A stretch of 64,000 nucleotides of DNA, from positions 1-64,000 of the forward strand of contig NZ_ANHX01000080.1 of the NCBI RefSeq assembly GCF_000316035.1, read 5' to 3'. The notes below the pieces were generated by a model. That model saw nothing but the letters and a program-made list of their open reading frames with translations. It ran no database searches and was not told the origin of the DNA. Of the stretch, positions 26,622 to 36,101 are shown one piece after another; the stretch's first letter is position 1, and each line of letters opens with the position of its first letter. The stretch comes from Paenibacillus sp. PAMC 26794 (GTDB taxonomy: Bacteria > Bacillota > Bacilli > Paenibacillales > Paenibacillaceae). The position numbers were made by a program, and so were the translations under genes.

Positions 26622-27035
26622 ATGAATAATAAAAGTGTAGAGATTGGATTATTTTTCTCAAGGATTATGATCGGTCTGATCTTTGTATTGCACGGCTGGA
26701 GTAAATTCGAAGGTGGAATCAGCGGTACAGTAGGTTTCTTCGAAAGTATCGGTATTCCCGGATTTCTTGCATCGGTTGTAGCCATTATTGAGTTGGTGGG
26801 TGGTGTGGCGATGATTTTGGGTCTGGGTACACGTGTGTTTGCTGCCCTGTTTGCCATCGTGATGGTTGGCGTTCTGTTTACAGCCAAAATGGGTGAGCCG
26901 TTCCTGAGTGGTACCGAGTTAGAGTACCTGCTGCTGGCGGGTTCCCTGACACTGCTCTTCACAGGAAGCCGCTTTCTGGCCGTGGATTATCTGTTCTCCA
27001 GACAAGGGAACGCTCGCCAGAATGTGAGCGCTTGA
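26622..27035 (+). CDS. DoxX-family membrane protein
   Basis: A 137-residue protein with four membrane helices in the DoxX pattern: LFFSRIMIGLIFVLHGWSKF at the start, then IIELVGGVAMILGLGTR and a terminal LLLAGSLTLLFTGS. DoxX proteins are linked to thiosulfate/quinone chemistry or redox stress, but single genes like this usually have no known function. Three ATGs compete (26613, 26616, 26622); aaggaagg spacing favours 26622. The ~300 bp after it contain no convincing gene. Confidence 0.87.
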   Translation: MNNKSVEIGLFFSRIMIGLIFVLHGWSKFEGGISGTVGFFESIGIPGFLASVVAIIELVGGVAMILGLGTRVFAALFAIVMVGVLFTAKMGEPFLSGTELEYLLLAGSLTLLFTGSRFLAVDYLFSRQGNARQNVSA

Positions 27036-27334
27036 ATTGAATAACGATTGCTAAAAAATAATGAAGTGCAGGATGAGTCCTGTAACGAGGTTCTTTATTG
27101 GCCAGGCCGGTTCGGGAATTGTATTTGCGAACCGGGCTGATCGGTAGAGAACTTTTTTCTAAATATAGGAAAGTATATCATGTCGCCATTCTTTATCTAT
27201 ATTTCTTCGGAATGAAACACGCTGAGCCGCTAGAGGACGGCGATAGCCGTTTCACCTTGTTTGGACGACATGCCTTTGGTTTGTTACAATGAGAATAAGT
27301 ATGCTACTAAGAAAAAATAAGGAGGATGCATTTT

Positions 27335-28036
27335 ATGATTAACGTCATTCCATCCGATGCCCGCTCCAGCTTCGATCGAGGCTGGCTCCGTGGTAGTCAC
27401 AGCTTTTCTTTCGGAGAATACCAAGACCCGGAGAATACGGCGTTTGGACCGATGCGGGTAGCAAACGACGATGTGATTGCGCCTGGTCGCGGTTTTGGAG
27501 CTCACCCACATAGTGATATGGAGATTGTGTCCATTGTATTGAACGGCAAGCTGCGACATGAAGATAATCTGGGCAATGTGGCCGTTACAGGTTTTGGCGG
27601 TATTCAGCGAATGTCAGCAGGCAGTGGCATGATTCATACCGAGCATAATGCATCCGATACCGAAGAAGTACGTCTGCTTCAGCTCTGGTTCATGCCGCAG
27701 ACGAAAGGGTTGGAGCCATCCTATGAGACCACATCATTTGATCCAGCGGCACTGGCAGGAGCACTCGTGCCGATTGTATCCCCAGGAGGGGGCCCAAGAG
27801 TTGCGACCATTCATCAGGATATGACGATCTACCTTGGCCGATTAGCCAAAGGCGAAACGTTAACCTTTAATCAGGATACGGGCCGCCGGATGTACATTTT
27901 CTCCATCGAAGGCAAGCTGGGGTTGGATGGAGAGTACCAGTTGAACGAAGGCGACACGGCTCGTGTGGAACAGCGGGATTCAATCGAACTGCAAGCAAAC
28001 GAAGATACGTTCTATATGATTATTGATTTGCCGTAG
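27335..28036 (+). CDS. Pirin family protein
   Basis: A 233-residue bicupin protein. The N-terminal cupin holds the pirin metal site: GAHPHSDMEIVSIVLNGKLRHED and MIHTEHNASD supply three His and one Glu. Bacterial pirins act as quercetin-dioxygenase-like enzymes or redox co-regulators; which applies here is unknown. The start at 27335 sits nine bases after aaggagg; an ATG nine bases upstream overlaps the ribosome binding site. Confidence 0.9.
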   Translation: MINVIPSDARSSFDRGWLRGSHSFSFGEYQDPENTAFGPMRVANDDVIAPGRGFGAHPHSDMEIVSIVLNGKLRHEDNLGNVAVTGFGGIQRMSAGSGMIHTEHNASDTEEVRLLQLWFMPQTKGLEPSYETTSFDPAALAGALVPIVSPGGGPRVATIHQDMTIYLGRLAKGETLTFNQDTGRRMYIFSIEGKLGLDGEYQLNEGDTARVEQRDSIELQANEDTFYMIIDLP

Positions 28037-28080
28037 ATGGCTGATGAAATGAACTCCAAGATGAAGGAGGATATACACGT

Positions 28081-28416
28081 ATGGAGCAACAGGAATGGTT
28101 TATGGTCAAACATGCGGTGACCGGGCGAGGACTAGCTAATAGCAAAACAGATTCCCTGTCCTATCGTTTCCAACAGGAGGATACAGGCTTCATATTTACC
28201 GTTACGGGTCTGGACGAGCATATTGTGGAACAGATTATGGAGCTTAGACAGGAACTGAACGTATTTCGCTTCGTCCAACGTAAGGATCAGCCCCTTTTGA
28301 AGCACTGGTACTACGTAGACGGTGAACGGGTAGTGTATGACAGGGAGAGTCACACGCTAAGCATCTATGCGAAGTCGGAGATTCGCTATGTGCCTGAAGA
28401 TTATTTCGCAGATTAA
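28081..28416 (+). CDS. Small protein of unknown function
   Basis: A 111-residue soluble protein, not recognised. It has a strong ribosome binding site (aaggagg) and ends at a terminator, so it is very likely real. Alternating hydrophobic stretches (FIFTVTGLD, HTLSIYAKSEIRYV) suggest mixed alpha/beta structure. It lies 44 bp after the pirin gene and may be co-transcribed with it. Confidence 0.72.
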   Translation: MEQQEWFMVKHAVTGRGLANSKTDSLSYRFQQEDTGFIFTVTGLDEHIVEQIMELRQELNVFRFVQRKDQPLLKHWYYVDGERVVYDRESHTLSIYAKSEIRYVPEDYFAD

Positions 28417-28453
28417 TTAAAAAATAGGTTGAACATGATTTGGAATAGATCAG

Positions 28454-28484
28454 AAGGTCTCTGTTAAATACAGAGGCCTTTTTG
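28454..28484 (+). terminator. Terminator
   Basis: aaggtctctg (28454-28463) pairs with cagaggcctt, followed by tttttg. Confidence 0.8.
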
Positions 28485-28592
28485 CTGTCTGAACTCAGAG
28501 AATTTAATCGTAATTTTGCAAAAAAGACCACATAATTCCCGTCTGTCTGGCACAAGCTACCTTGTATAAAAACAAGAACGGAGGGGCGGCAT

Positions 28593-30188
28593 ATGGCGGA
28601 CAAAACATCTGGGAAAGACAAGTCCCGACAACCGGGACGCGCTTCAGAAGAGAACAAACATATCCCTTTGGGACTGCCGTCCCCGCCTTTTCTACGGCAG
28701 CCGATTAGTGCAGTACATGAAATTCAGATTCAAGCGGTAAAGGAGATCTTCTCCGAATGCTCGGATGTGGTTTTTCGCAACGTCATGATTACGCCGGAAG
28801 TGAAAGGGCTTCTGGTCTATATTGAAGGCATTGTTAACTCGGCTGATATCCAGGAGCATATGCTGCGTCCGATTATTCGAGGGTTGGTGCAGCAACGCAC
28901 AGATGAACCCGATGTTCCACTGGATGAGACAACCGTTGAGCTTACGCAGGTGAAGCGAGTTAAAAATTGGGCTGATGCGACAGAAGGGGTGCTGGCATCC
29001 TCTGCCCTTCTGGTGGTCGATGGAAGTAGCGAAGCCTGGATGTTCAATGTCAAAGGCGGCGTCAGACGTGGTGTGGAGGAACCACAGACGGAATCCGTAA
29101 TTCGGGGACCACGGGAAGGATTTACCGAAACGCTCCGTGTGAATACGGCTTTGCTGCGGTTCAAGCTGAAAACTCCCTCTCTCAAGATGGTGAGTATGAC
29201 ACTAGGCACTGAAACCAAGACAGATATCGTTCTGACCTATCTGGATGATATCGCTGATCCGAAGTTGATCCGGGACGTGAAGAAACGCCTGGAAAAAATC
29301 AAGATTGATGGCATTTTGGAAACGGGTTATATCGAGGAACTAATTGAAGACCACCCGTATTCTCCATTCCCACAGATGCACTATTCCGAGCGTCCAGATA
29401 CGGTAGCAGGCAACCTGTTGGAAGGGCGGTTTGCCATTATGGTAGACGGTACTCCCTTTGTATTGATTGCTCCAGTCACGATGTGGCAGATGCTACAGGC
29501 CAGTGAGGACTACTATGAACGATTCTTCATCAGTAATCTGTTGCGTTGGATACGGTTTTTGTTCGTAGCCATTGCACTTTTCCTTCCAGCGTTGTATATC
29601 GCCATTACCACATTTCATCAGGACATGTTACCTACGACACTGATACTCAGTATTGCTGGAGCTCGTGAAGCGATCCCTTTCCCGGCTTTGGTGGAAGCCC
29701 TCATCATGGAGCTGTCGTTCGAAGCCCTCCGGGAGGCGGGGGTCAGGTTACCGAAAACAGTCGGTCAGGCCGTCAGTATTCTCGGTGCGCTCGTGATTGG
29801 GCAGGCCGCAGTTCAGGCAGGGATTGTGTCCGCCCCGATGGTTATTATCGTATCGATGACAGGGATAGCTTCCTTCACGATCCCGCGGTTTAACTTTGCG
29901 ATTACGGTGCGTTTGCTGCGATTTCCCATCATGTTGCTGGCGGGTATGCTCGGACTGTACGGTATTGTGATCGGTTTGGTCCTGATCTCGGTACATCTGA
30001 CACAGATGACATCTTTTGGTGTGCCTTATCTGTCAGGTCTTAGCCCTTACAGTAAAACAGATACCAAGGATATTCTTATTCGTGTGCCGTGGTGGAAAAT
30101 GATCAATCGTCCTTCTACGGTTCAGGATAACCAGAAACGGATGAATGACAAGATCAATGGTTCGCCTGAAGCTGAGGAAGGATGGTGA
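28593..30188 (+). CDS. Spore germinant receptor A subunit (GerA family)
   Basis: A 531-residue GerA/GerAA-type protein of the spore inner membrane. The N-terminal ~285 residues are the soluble domain (VFRNVMITPEVKGLLVYIEGIVN; IRGPREGFTETLRVNTALLR). About five membrane segments follow, with the signature LPTTLILSIAGAREAIPFPALVEALIME. With the C and B subunits it forms the receptor that starts germination in response to nutrients. A ribosome binding site (ggagggg) stands before the ATG. First gene of the operon. No clear sigma-G promoter could be picked out upstream. Confidence 0.94.
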   Translation: MADKTSGKDKSRQPGRASEENKHIPLGLPSPPFLRQPISAVHEIQIQAVKEIFSECSDVVFRNVMITPEVKGLLVYIEGIVNSADIQEHMLRPIIRGLVQQRTDEPDVPLDETTVELTQVKRVKNWADATEGVLASSALLVVDGSSEAWMFNVKGGVRRGVEEPQTESVIRGPREGFTETLRVNTALLRFKLKTPSLKMVSMTLGTETKTDIVLTYLDDIADPKLIRDVKKRLEKIKIDGILETGYIEELIEDHPYSPFPQMHYSERPDTVAGNLLEGRFAIMVDGTPFVLIAPVTMWQMLQASEDYYERFFISNLLRWIRFLFVAIALFLPALYIAITTFHQDMLPTTLILSIAGAREAIPFPALVEALIMELSFEALREAGVRLPKTVGQAVSILGALVIGQAAVQAGIVSAPMVIIVSMTGIASFTIPRFNFAITVRLLRFPIMLLAGMLGLYGIVIGLVLISVHLTQMTSFGVPYLSGLSPYSKTDTKDILIRVPWWKMINRPSTVQDNQKRMNDKINGSPEAEEGW

Positions 30189-30192
30189 ACAC

Positions 30193-31392
30193 ATGTTTCT
30201 TATTCGTAAATTCCGCGCTGTGTTGATGTTACTGCTGTGTACCCTTTTCATAGCAGGGTGTTGGGATCGTAAGGAAATTAATGATATTGCCTTTGTAATT
30301 GGAATTGCCATTGATAAGGAAGGAGAGAATTACAGATCTAGTTTGCAAATTGCACTTCCCGGTCAATCCGGTTCTACCGGCAGTTCTGGAGGTGGCGGTG
30401 GTACAAGCGGGGACAAATCATGGTTCATGTTGTCCAACACGGCGAAGACGCTACGGGGGACTACACTTGAGGGCCAAAAAGCGCTATCTCGCAAGATTTA
30501 TTATGCGCACCGCCGTACCATGCTCATTGGGGAAGATCTTGCCCGGGACGGCGTTGCCTCCATGCTCGATTTGTTTACACGTTACCCGCTTAACCGCTTC
30601 TCTGCATTGCCGATCGTTACAAAAGGGGCAGCATACGCGGTCATGGATACGGATGCACCTATAGAAAAGTTCCCATCTGAGATGGTGCGAGAGCTATGCT
30701 TTCTAAATATGCGCAACCCACGTTCGCTTAAAACGTTCACGGATGCCATTCTTAGTGAAGGTGTAGATCCATTCCTGCCCGTTGCTTCGAGAGTGGACAA
30801 TGTTCCTAAAAATTGGAATGATGCTAAAACAAACATCAAGCTGGATGGATTGGCCGTGTTCAAGAAAGACAAGCTGGTTGGCATGATTGATAAGGCTCCC
30901 GCCGATGCCCTGATCCTCGCTATGGGGGAAGCCAATGCGCCGGAAGTTATGGTCAAGGCTCCGCGAGGAGAAGGAGATATATTCATCAAGCTGAATGAGA
31001 ACAATTCTTCGTTGCACCCCAGTGTCAAGAATGACAAGGTTACTGTGACCGTTCAATTGTACGCCAAAGGCGTGGTTGTAGATAACGAATCAAATTACGG
31101 TGATTTGCGTGAAAAAGAGATTTTAAAATTAAATGACGCGATCCACAAAAAAATAAAAGAGGATATCGTTGAAGGGGTTCGATTAATACAGCGAAAATAT
31201 CATGCAGATATTCTCGGGATTGGTCGGTCGATCCATCAACACTTGCCTGAAGAGTGGGACAAAATGAAGGATCGATGGGATGACATCTATCCTGATGTTG
31301 AGGTGAACGTTATCCCCCACGTCATTATTGAAAATGTAGGGGTAGTCAATAAACCGATCGGTGTCGTTGAGGAGGATATCGTACATGATTAA
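30193..31392 (+). CDS. Spore germinant receptor C subunit, Ger(x)C lipoprotein
   Basis: A 399-residue lipoprotein. The signal sequence ends in a lipobox (FIAGC) followed by WDRKEINDIAFVIGIAID, the classical GerAC opening. The rest matches the three-domain C subunit, with a long charged helix near the end (EKEILKLNDAIHKKIKED). It follows the A subunit by four bases. The ATG at 30193 is preferred; an upstream in-frame start would place the signal peptide inside. Confidence 0.93.
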   Translation: MFLIRKFRAVLMLLLCTLFIAGCWDRKEINDIAFVIGIAIDKEGENYRSSLQIALPGQSGSTGSSGGGGGTSGDKSWFMLSNTAKTLRGTTLEGQKALSRKIYYAHRRTMLIGEDLARDGVASMLDLFTRYPLNRFSALPIVTKGAAYAVMDTDAPIEKFPSEMVRELCFLNMRNPRSLKTFTDAILSEGVDPFLPVASRVDNVPKNWNDAKTNIKLDGLAVFKKDKLVGMIDKAPADALILAMGEANAPEVMVKAPRGEGDIFIKLNENNSSLHPSVKNDKVTVTVQLYAKGVVVDNESNYGDLREKEILKLNDAIHKKIKEDIVEGVRLIQRKYHADILGIGRSIHQHLPEEWDKMKDRWDDIYPDVEVNVIPHVIIENVGVVNKPIGVVEEDIVHD

Positions 31393-31606
31393 ACCACTTT
31401 TGTTCACCTATCTGGGGATGGTCATCGTTGTCATTGTGATGGACTTCAGACATCTGAAGCAGGCGGCGGTCATTAATCGCTGGTTATCCTATGGCCTGAT
31501 TGCATTAGGGACAGGCCTATGGCTCTATGTAACCCATTTAAGTAAAACCTTTTTTGTAGCGGTATGGATCAGCCATGTCATCCAGCGATTCTTACCGCTA
31601 CCATAG
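31385..31606 (+). CDS. Small two-helix membrane protein inside the germination operon
   Basis: A 73-residue protein with two hydrophobic helices (LLFTYLGMVIVVIVM; LSYGLIALGTGLWLYVTHL). Its ATG overlaps the gerC stop region by 8 bp with gagg nine bases upstream, so it is translationally coupled and probably real. Small membrane D-type subunits occur in some germinant receptor operons and can modulate the receptor; whether this one belongs to that group is inference. Confidence 0.72.
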   Translation: MIKPLLFTYLGMVIVVIVMDFRHLKQAAVINRWLSYGLIALGTGLWLYVTHLSKTFFVAVWISHVIQRFLPLP

Positions 31607-31661
31607 ATACGGGCTAGAAATGGTGCGGAGTACAGTTTGAATGATAGAAAGGAGGTATTGT

Positions 31662-32813
31662 ATGAATCAAAGTGTGACTTCTCGACAGATTGTACTACTC
31701 GTGCTGCTACTCAGTATTACGGGCACGTTGATTCAACCCCATGCACAGGCCATTTTTTATGCGGAACAGCACGCTTATCTCTCGTATGTGCCAGTTGTTT
31801 TCGTGATGATTATATCCATGTGGATGGTAAGTCGAATTCAGCGGAGATTTCCGAATCAGGATCTATTTGAGGCCCTTGCTGACCGGTTCCCCTTTATGGG
31901 AAGGCTCGCAGGCGTGATGTACATTTTGTTTTTTTTCTTCATATTCGCAAGAGATATCCGATTAATTGGTGACTATGTAAGTATAACCTTGCTAGAGACA
32001 ACGCCGATATCCATTGTGGTATTGTCACTCATGATTATGGCAGTATTTATCGTCAGAGGCGGGCTTGGTTCGTTGATCGGAATGTCAGAACTATATGTTA
32101 CCCTGTTCCTATTGAACTCTATCATTGTGCCTTTCATGCTTATTCAGCAGTTGAATATGGATAATCTGATGCCCTATTTTCATGTCGATACGGCAGGTGT
32201 AGGCAAAGGGAGTTGGTACATATTTTCTTTTTATGGGGAGATGATCGCCTTACCTTTTGTCGTTAAGGGCAGTGATTTTCGCTTCAAGCCTGTGTTATGG
32301 GGCATCATTATCTCGGGATTGGTGATGATGCTGATTATGGTGGAAACCATCACGTCGATTGGTGTGCCCATTGCTTCCAGACTAGTATACCCTTCGTATG
32401 AACTTGCAAGGCAGCTGCAAATTAGTGATTTTCTGGACCGGTTTGATCTGGCACTTGCAGCGGCAACCTTGCCTACCATGATTACAAAAATTGCATTTGA
32501 TCTGTACTTTGTCTGTTGGGGAATGAAGCGAATGATCCCGAATGTATCGGGAAAGGTCCTGACAGGTCCAGTGGCACTGGTGGGCTTTGTCTGTGCATTC
32601 TGGTTTTTCCAAAATGCAATTCAGCTCTACCGTTTTACCCGGGAATGGACATGGATCGCCATTTTGTTTGAAGTGCTGTTCCCTATTGTTCTGTTTATGT
32701 TTCTTCGTCCACGTAAAAAGGATAAAAAACAGGGACAAGAATCTTCTGATTCGGAGAAGAACGGAGAGAAAAGAAGACCGGATTCTCATGGTGGAGAACT
32801 CCAGCCTTCCTGA
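31662..32813 (+). CDS. Spore germinant receptor B subunit (GerAB/permease type)
   Basis: A 383-residue amino-acid-permease-like protein with about ten membrane helices and a charged C-terminal tail (RPRKKDKKQGQESSDSE). The opening VTSRQIVLLVLLLSITGTLI and the FFFFIFARDIRLIGDYVSITLLETTP segment are typical of GerB subunits, which bind the germinant. Aaaggagg precedes the ATG at 31662. It is the last gene of the operon, giving the order A-C-small ORF-B rather than the textbook A-B-C. Confidence 0.93.
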   Translation: MNQSVTSRQIVLLVLLLSITGTLIQPHAQAIFYAEQHAYLSYVPVVFVMIISMWMVSRIQRRFPNQDLFEALADRFPFMGRLAGVMYILFFFFIFARDIRLIGDYVSITLLETTPISIVVLSLMIMAVFIVRGGLGSLIGMSELYVTLFLLNSIIVPFMLIQQLNMDNLMPYFHVDTAGVGKGSWYIFSFYGEMIALPFVVKGSDFRFKPVLWGIIISGLVMMLIMVETITSIGVPIASRLVYPSYELARQLQISDFLDRFDLALAAATLPTMITKIAFDLYFVCWGMKRMIPNVSGKVLTGPVALVGFVCAFWFFQNAIQLYRFTREWTWIAILFEVLFPIVLFMFLRPRKKDKKQGQESSDSEKNGEKRRPDSHGGELQPS

Positions 32814-32943
32814 TGCATCCCATCAAAAATCCTTATAGATGAACGGGCAAAAAGAGGGGAAGTGCAGTTTCCCTTCGCAGAAGTACCCTGTATACTGTAG
32901 TCAGACTGATGAACATTCGGCTGAACTAACGGGGGGAACATGA

Positions 32944-33783
32944 ATGGCTCAACATTTGGCAGGTGTGCGTGTAGCATTGACAGGACCACGAAAATCGAAA
33001 GAAATGTCCATACTGGTTGAGAAAATGGGTGGAATCCCGCTTGTGCGACCAGCACAGGGAACGGTATTTCTGGATGACCGGAATATCAGGGATGGACTGG
33101 TATCCTGGATCTCGGACCCGCCGGACTGGGCGGTATTGACCACGGGCATGGGATTGGACGCGTTGTTTGAAATGGCCGAGGATATGGAAGTGGCGGGAAA
33201 ATTACTGGATGTGCTGTCGGAATCCCCGATTGCAGCCAGAGGATACAAGACGGTGAATGCACTCAGGAAACGCAAGTTAACGCCATTGGTACGAGATGAT
33301 GATGGTAGCACGGACGGGCTCATTCGAGAATTCGCCCCGCATGATCTCGCGGGGAAAAAGGTTATGTTGCAGCTTCATGGCGAGACAGCTCCCAAACTTG
33401 TCGCATGGTTGGAAGAACAAGGCGCAATCGTCACACAAGTGCTTCCTTATCGACATGTACCGCCGGAAGATGCAGAGCTGGAGCAGCTATTGAATGAAAT
33501 CCTAAATTTCGAAGTAGATGCTGTTGCATTCACAAGTGGACCGCAGGTCAGATTTCTGACGCAATATGCGGCCTCCCAGGACAAGCTTGAGCCGATGCTT
33601 GCAGCCTTCAGACAAGGTGTAATTCCTGCGTCTGTAGGTAAAGTTACAGCAAACTCCATGCGTGAAGAAGGCATTGAGGCACTGGTCATTCCGGAGGATG
33701 AGAAGATGGGAGCACTCATCGTTGAGCTGGGACGTTACTTTGCAGCGGAACGTGCGGCCAAGATTAGTGGCCTGCAATCATAG
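32944..33783 (+). CDS. Uroporphyrinogen-III synthase family protein (HemD-like)
   Basis: A 279-residue two-lobed protein. LAGVRVALTGPRKSKEMSILVEKMGG opens the first lobe; the second has LAGKKVMLQLHGE and the VDAVAFTSGPQVRFL strand-loop typical of HEM4. The enzyme closes hydroxymethylbilane to uroporphyrinogen III in heme, siroheme and B12 synthesis. No other tetrapyrrole gene is nearby, so it may be a second copy or a non-biosynthetic relative. A ggggggaa ribosome binding site precedes the ATG. Confidence 0.82.
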   Translation: MAQHLAGVRVALTGPRKSKEMSILVEKMGGIPLVRPAQGTVFLDDRNIRDGLVSWISDPPDWAVLTTGMGLDALFEMAEDMEVAGKLLDVLSESPIAARGYKTVNALRKRKLTPLVRDDDGSTDGLIREFAPHDLAGKKVMLQLHGETAPKLVAWLEEQGAIVTQVLPYRHVPPEDAELEQLLNEILNFEVDAVAFTSGPQVRFLTQYAASQDKLEPMLAAFRQGVIPASVGKVTANSMREEGIEALVIPEDEKMGALIVELGRYFAAERAAKISGLQS

Positions 33784-34243
33784 TTTTAATGACTATGAAC
33801 GTCTTCAATCATTAGGTAGATGGATGGTTGAAACGAATCGTATATGTATATGTTACTTCTGGTTCTGATCCGTTTTTTGGAGCAGGACTTTTTTCAGTTT
33901 GCTTGCCTAGCAAGGGGTTACGTGGCTTGAAGCAAGAGGGATATGCCGCAGGCAACATCGTGGCGGGGTATACGCACGTTCATCTGGGGCTCTTACCCGG
34001 CAGCCGCTCGAAGATGGGTGGAGCATTGTCTAGCCTATCGGCAGGAGCGAGAAATGTAGGGATAATAACAGTTATTTGTAGCTCAAATAGATAGCTGGAT
34101 TCAATAAGCAAAATGGCTCTAATCTTGCTTTTACCTCCTGAGTCTTTGGTCGTGAAGTTGGCGATCCGATTCTGAATTAAAGGTTTTTAGATGAAAATGT
34201 GGAATGAATAAAAGACAGAATCATTATGCGAGGGAGGGACATC
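33784..34243. other. 460-bp gap without a supported gene
   Basis: Frames here are open only in short pieces and none has a proper ribosome binding site. A stretch around 33880-34070 reads as protein-like fragments in two different plus-strand frames, which could be a decayed gene. I cannot name it. Confidence 0.4.
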
Positions 34244-34966
34244 ATGATGAGAACCGTATGTGTAACTGGAGCTGCCCGGGGATTGGGATTGGCTTTGACG
34301 GCACAGATGCTGAAGAGAGGGTATTTCGTGTATGCGGCCGGTCTGGACGTGGAAGATTCCGAGGGGATTCGTATGCTTGCAGAAGGATATCCTGACCATC
34401 TGCGCGCCATCGAACTGGATATCGCGGACGACCTGTCGGTAGCTCTGTTCACGGAGACATTGAAGCTGGATACGAATCATCTGGATATGCTGATCAATAA
34501 TGCGGCTATACTAGGAAGTATTACGGATCATATCCGCGGGCCGTTGAATATGGCGGAGATGGCTGAAGTATTTAATGTGAACACCTTAGGTACACTGCGT
34601 GTGACTCATTCCCTGTTACCCCTCCTTCTTCAAGGACAGGTCAAGCTGATTGTTGATATCTCTTCCGAGGCTGGAAGTATAGAGCAATGCAGTCGGGATG
34701 GGTGGTATGCCTATTGTATGTCCAAAGCTGCTTTGAACATGCAGGCCCGTCTTGTGCACAATGGTCTGAAGGATGAAGGCGGACAAGTGATGCTTGTGCA
34801 TCCCGGTTGGGTACAGAGTTATATGAGGGGCGAATTGGATGTTGCTGCGGATCTCACGCCCGAGCAATCTGCACAGCATATCGCAGTACTTATCGACCGC
34901 CATGAACAGTTTAAAGGAGATCAGCCCGCATATGTGGACTACAAGGGAGAGAAGCTCCCCTGGTAG
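34244..34966 (+). CDS. Short-chain dehydrogenase/reductase
   Basis: A 240-residue SDR. Cofactor motif TGAARGLG near residue 9, INNAA near 85, and the catalytic Ser...Tyr-x-x-x-Lys as DISSEAG and WYAYCMSKAA. The C-terminus (PAYVDYKGEKLPW) resembles carbonyl-reductase-like SDRs (sniffer/CsgA type). The ATG at 34244 has gggaggg upstream. It may be co-transcribed with the ThuA-like gene 43 bp downstream. Confidence 0.87.
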   Translation: MMRTVCVTGAARGLGLALTAQMLKRGYFVYAAGLDVEDSEGIRMLAEGYPDHLRAIELDIADDLSVALFTETLKLDTNHLDMLINNAAILGSITDHIRGPLNMAEMAEVFNVNTLGTLRVTHSLLPLLLQGQVKLIVDISSEAGSIEQCSRDGWYAYCMSKAALNMQARLVHNGLKDEGGQVMLVHPGWVQSYMRGELDVAADLTPEQSAQHIAVLIDRHEQFKGDQPAYVDYKGEKLPW

Positions 34967-35009
34967 TTGGTTTTATACAGTGAGGTGAACAAGAAAGGAG
35001 ATTAATTGA

Positions 35010-35648
35010 ATGGATCATCGTAAAAAAGCATTACTACTTGGCGATTATACACATCCGGATTGGCACCCGCTTCAGGGGGTGGATGCGGAGATAAGCCGAA
35101 TTTTCCATGATACTATGACTGTGCAGTGCAGTGAGAATCGGAATATGCTGCTGCAAGAAAATATAACCGGATTTGATGTATGTATCTCATACATGGACGA
35201 TTGGAAGGGGAAAGTCTCTCCTCAGCAGACAGCAGGTTTGTTGTCCTATGTAAGTAATGGAGGTGGACTGGTCATTATACATAACGGCATCTCGCTCCAA
35301 AATCGTTATGAACTCAAACAGATGATCGGTGCCAAGTTCCTGCATCATCCGGCTTATGCACAACTTGAATTCACCGTAACCGCGGAAAGCCATCCAGTGA
35401 CGGAGGGCATTACGGGGTTTACGATGGAGGAGGAAGCATATCAGTTCGAGTTTGGTTCTTTTGCCGAAACGAAGGTATTGCTTGAATATCAATCTGAAGA
35501 AGGACCGAAGCCTGCAGTATGGGCACATCGATATGGTGTTGGACGTATTGTTTATCTGATGCCGGGTCACCATGTACCGTCTTTTGCACACGAAACGTAC
35601 CGCAAGTTACTCCTGCAAGCAGGCAAATGGGCTGCTCGTTACGTCTGA
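35010..35648 (+). CDS. ThuA-like domain protein
   Basis: A 212-residue protein of the ThuA/trehalose-utilisation fold, a class I glutamine amidotransferase-like domain. Key segments are KALLLGDYTHPDWHP, VSNGGGLVIIHNGIS, HPVTEGITGFTMEEEAYQ and the final GVGRIVYLMPGHH. ThuA proteins take part in metabolism of oxidised sugars. Downstream of the SDR gene, it may form a two-gene sugar-oxidation unit; this is inference. Aaaggaga precedes the ATG. Confidence 0.85.
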   Translation: MDHRKKALLLGDYTHPDWHPLQGVDAEISRIFHDTMTVQCSENRNMLLQENITGFDVCISYMDDWKGKVSPQQTAGLLSYVSNGGGLVIIHNGISLQNRYELKQMIGAKFLHHPAYAQLEFTVTAESHPVTEGITGFTMEEEAYQFEFGSFAETKVLLEYQSEEGPKPAVWAHRYGVGRIVYLMPGHHVPSFAHETYRKLLLQAGKWAARYV

Positions 35649-35720
35649 TTGGACAGACATTTTTGCATGCGGAGTATAAGGGGTATAATATAGAGATCAA
35701 CGAAGAGGAGGATGACAAAA

Positions 35721-36101
35721 ATGAGCGATTTGTTCAAAAAGGCGATCTCGTTAGGGCTTGGTCTTACTGTCGTAAGCAAAGAAAAAATTGAGAAAACCGT
35801 GGATGATTTGGTCAAGCGCGGGGAACTTGCACCCGGTGAATCCAAAGCTTTGGTTGAACGCCTGATGGAACGGGGCGATGAAGAGCAAGGCCAGTTCAAG
35901 AGAATGATTCAGGAACAGGTCAAGCGAGTGCTTCAGGAAGCTGGTGTGGCATCCGAAAGTGATGTAACCAGTCTGGAACAGCGCGTTGCCGTTCTGGAGA
36001 AAAAACTTGCCGAACTGGGCCACTCACCACAGCTTCAACCTGATGAATCCCCAGCTCCACTTGAAGTTCCGCCTCCTCTCAAAGGAAACGAGATCGAGTA
36101 G
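35721..36101 (+). CDS. Phasin-family protein (PhaF-like)
   Basis: A 126-residue helical protein: SDLFKKAISLGLGLTVVSKEKIEKTVDDLVKRGELA followed by charged coiled-coil repeats (LEQRVAVLEKKLAEL) and a proline-rich tail. This is the pattern of phasin/PhaF-like proteins often found next to AarF/UbiB kinases, as here. No PHA synthase gene is present, so granule binding is unproven. The ATG at 35721 is preferred over 35712 because gaggagg then has normal spacing. The next gene starts directly after its stop. Confidence 0.82.
   Translation: MSDLFKKAISLGLGLTVVSKEKIEKTVDDLVKRGELAPGESKALVERLMERGDEEQGQFKRMIQEQVKRVLQEAGVASESDVTSLEQRVAVLEKKLAELGHSPQLQPDESPAPLEVPPPLKGNEIE

Noticed and set aside
27098-27292. 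64-residue frame between the DoxX and pirin genes
   Set aside because: TTG start without a ribosome binding site and no recognisable pattern; more likely non-coding.
33828-34094. 88-residue frame after hemD
   Set aside because: TTG start with only a weak GATGG upstream; protein-like text shifts between frames, so at best a decayed gene.
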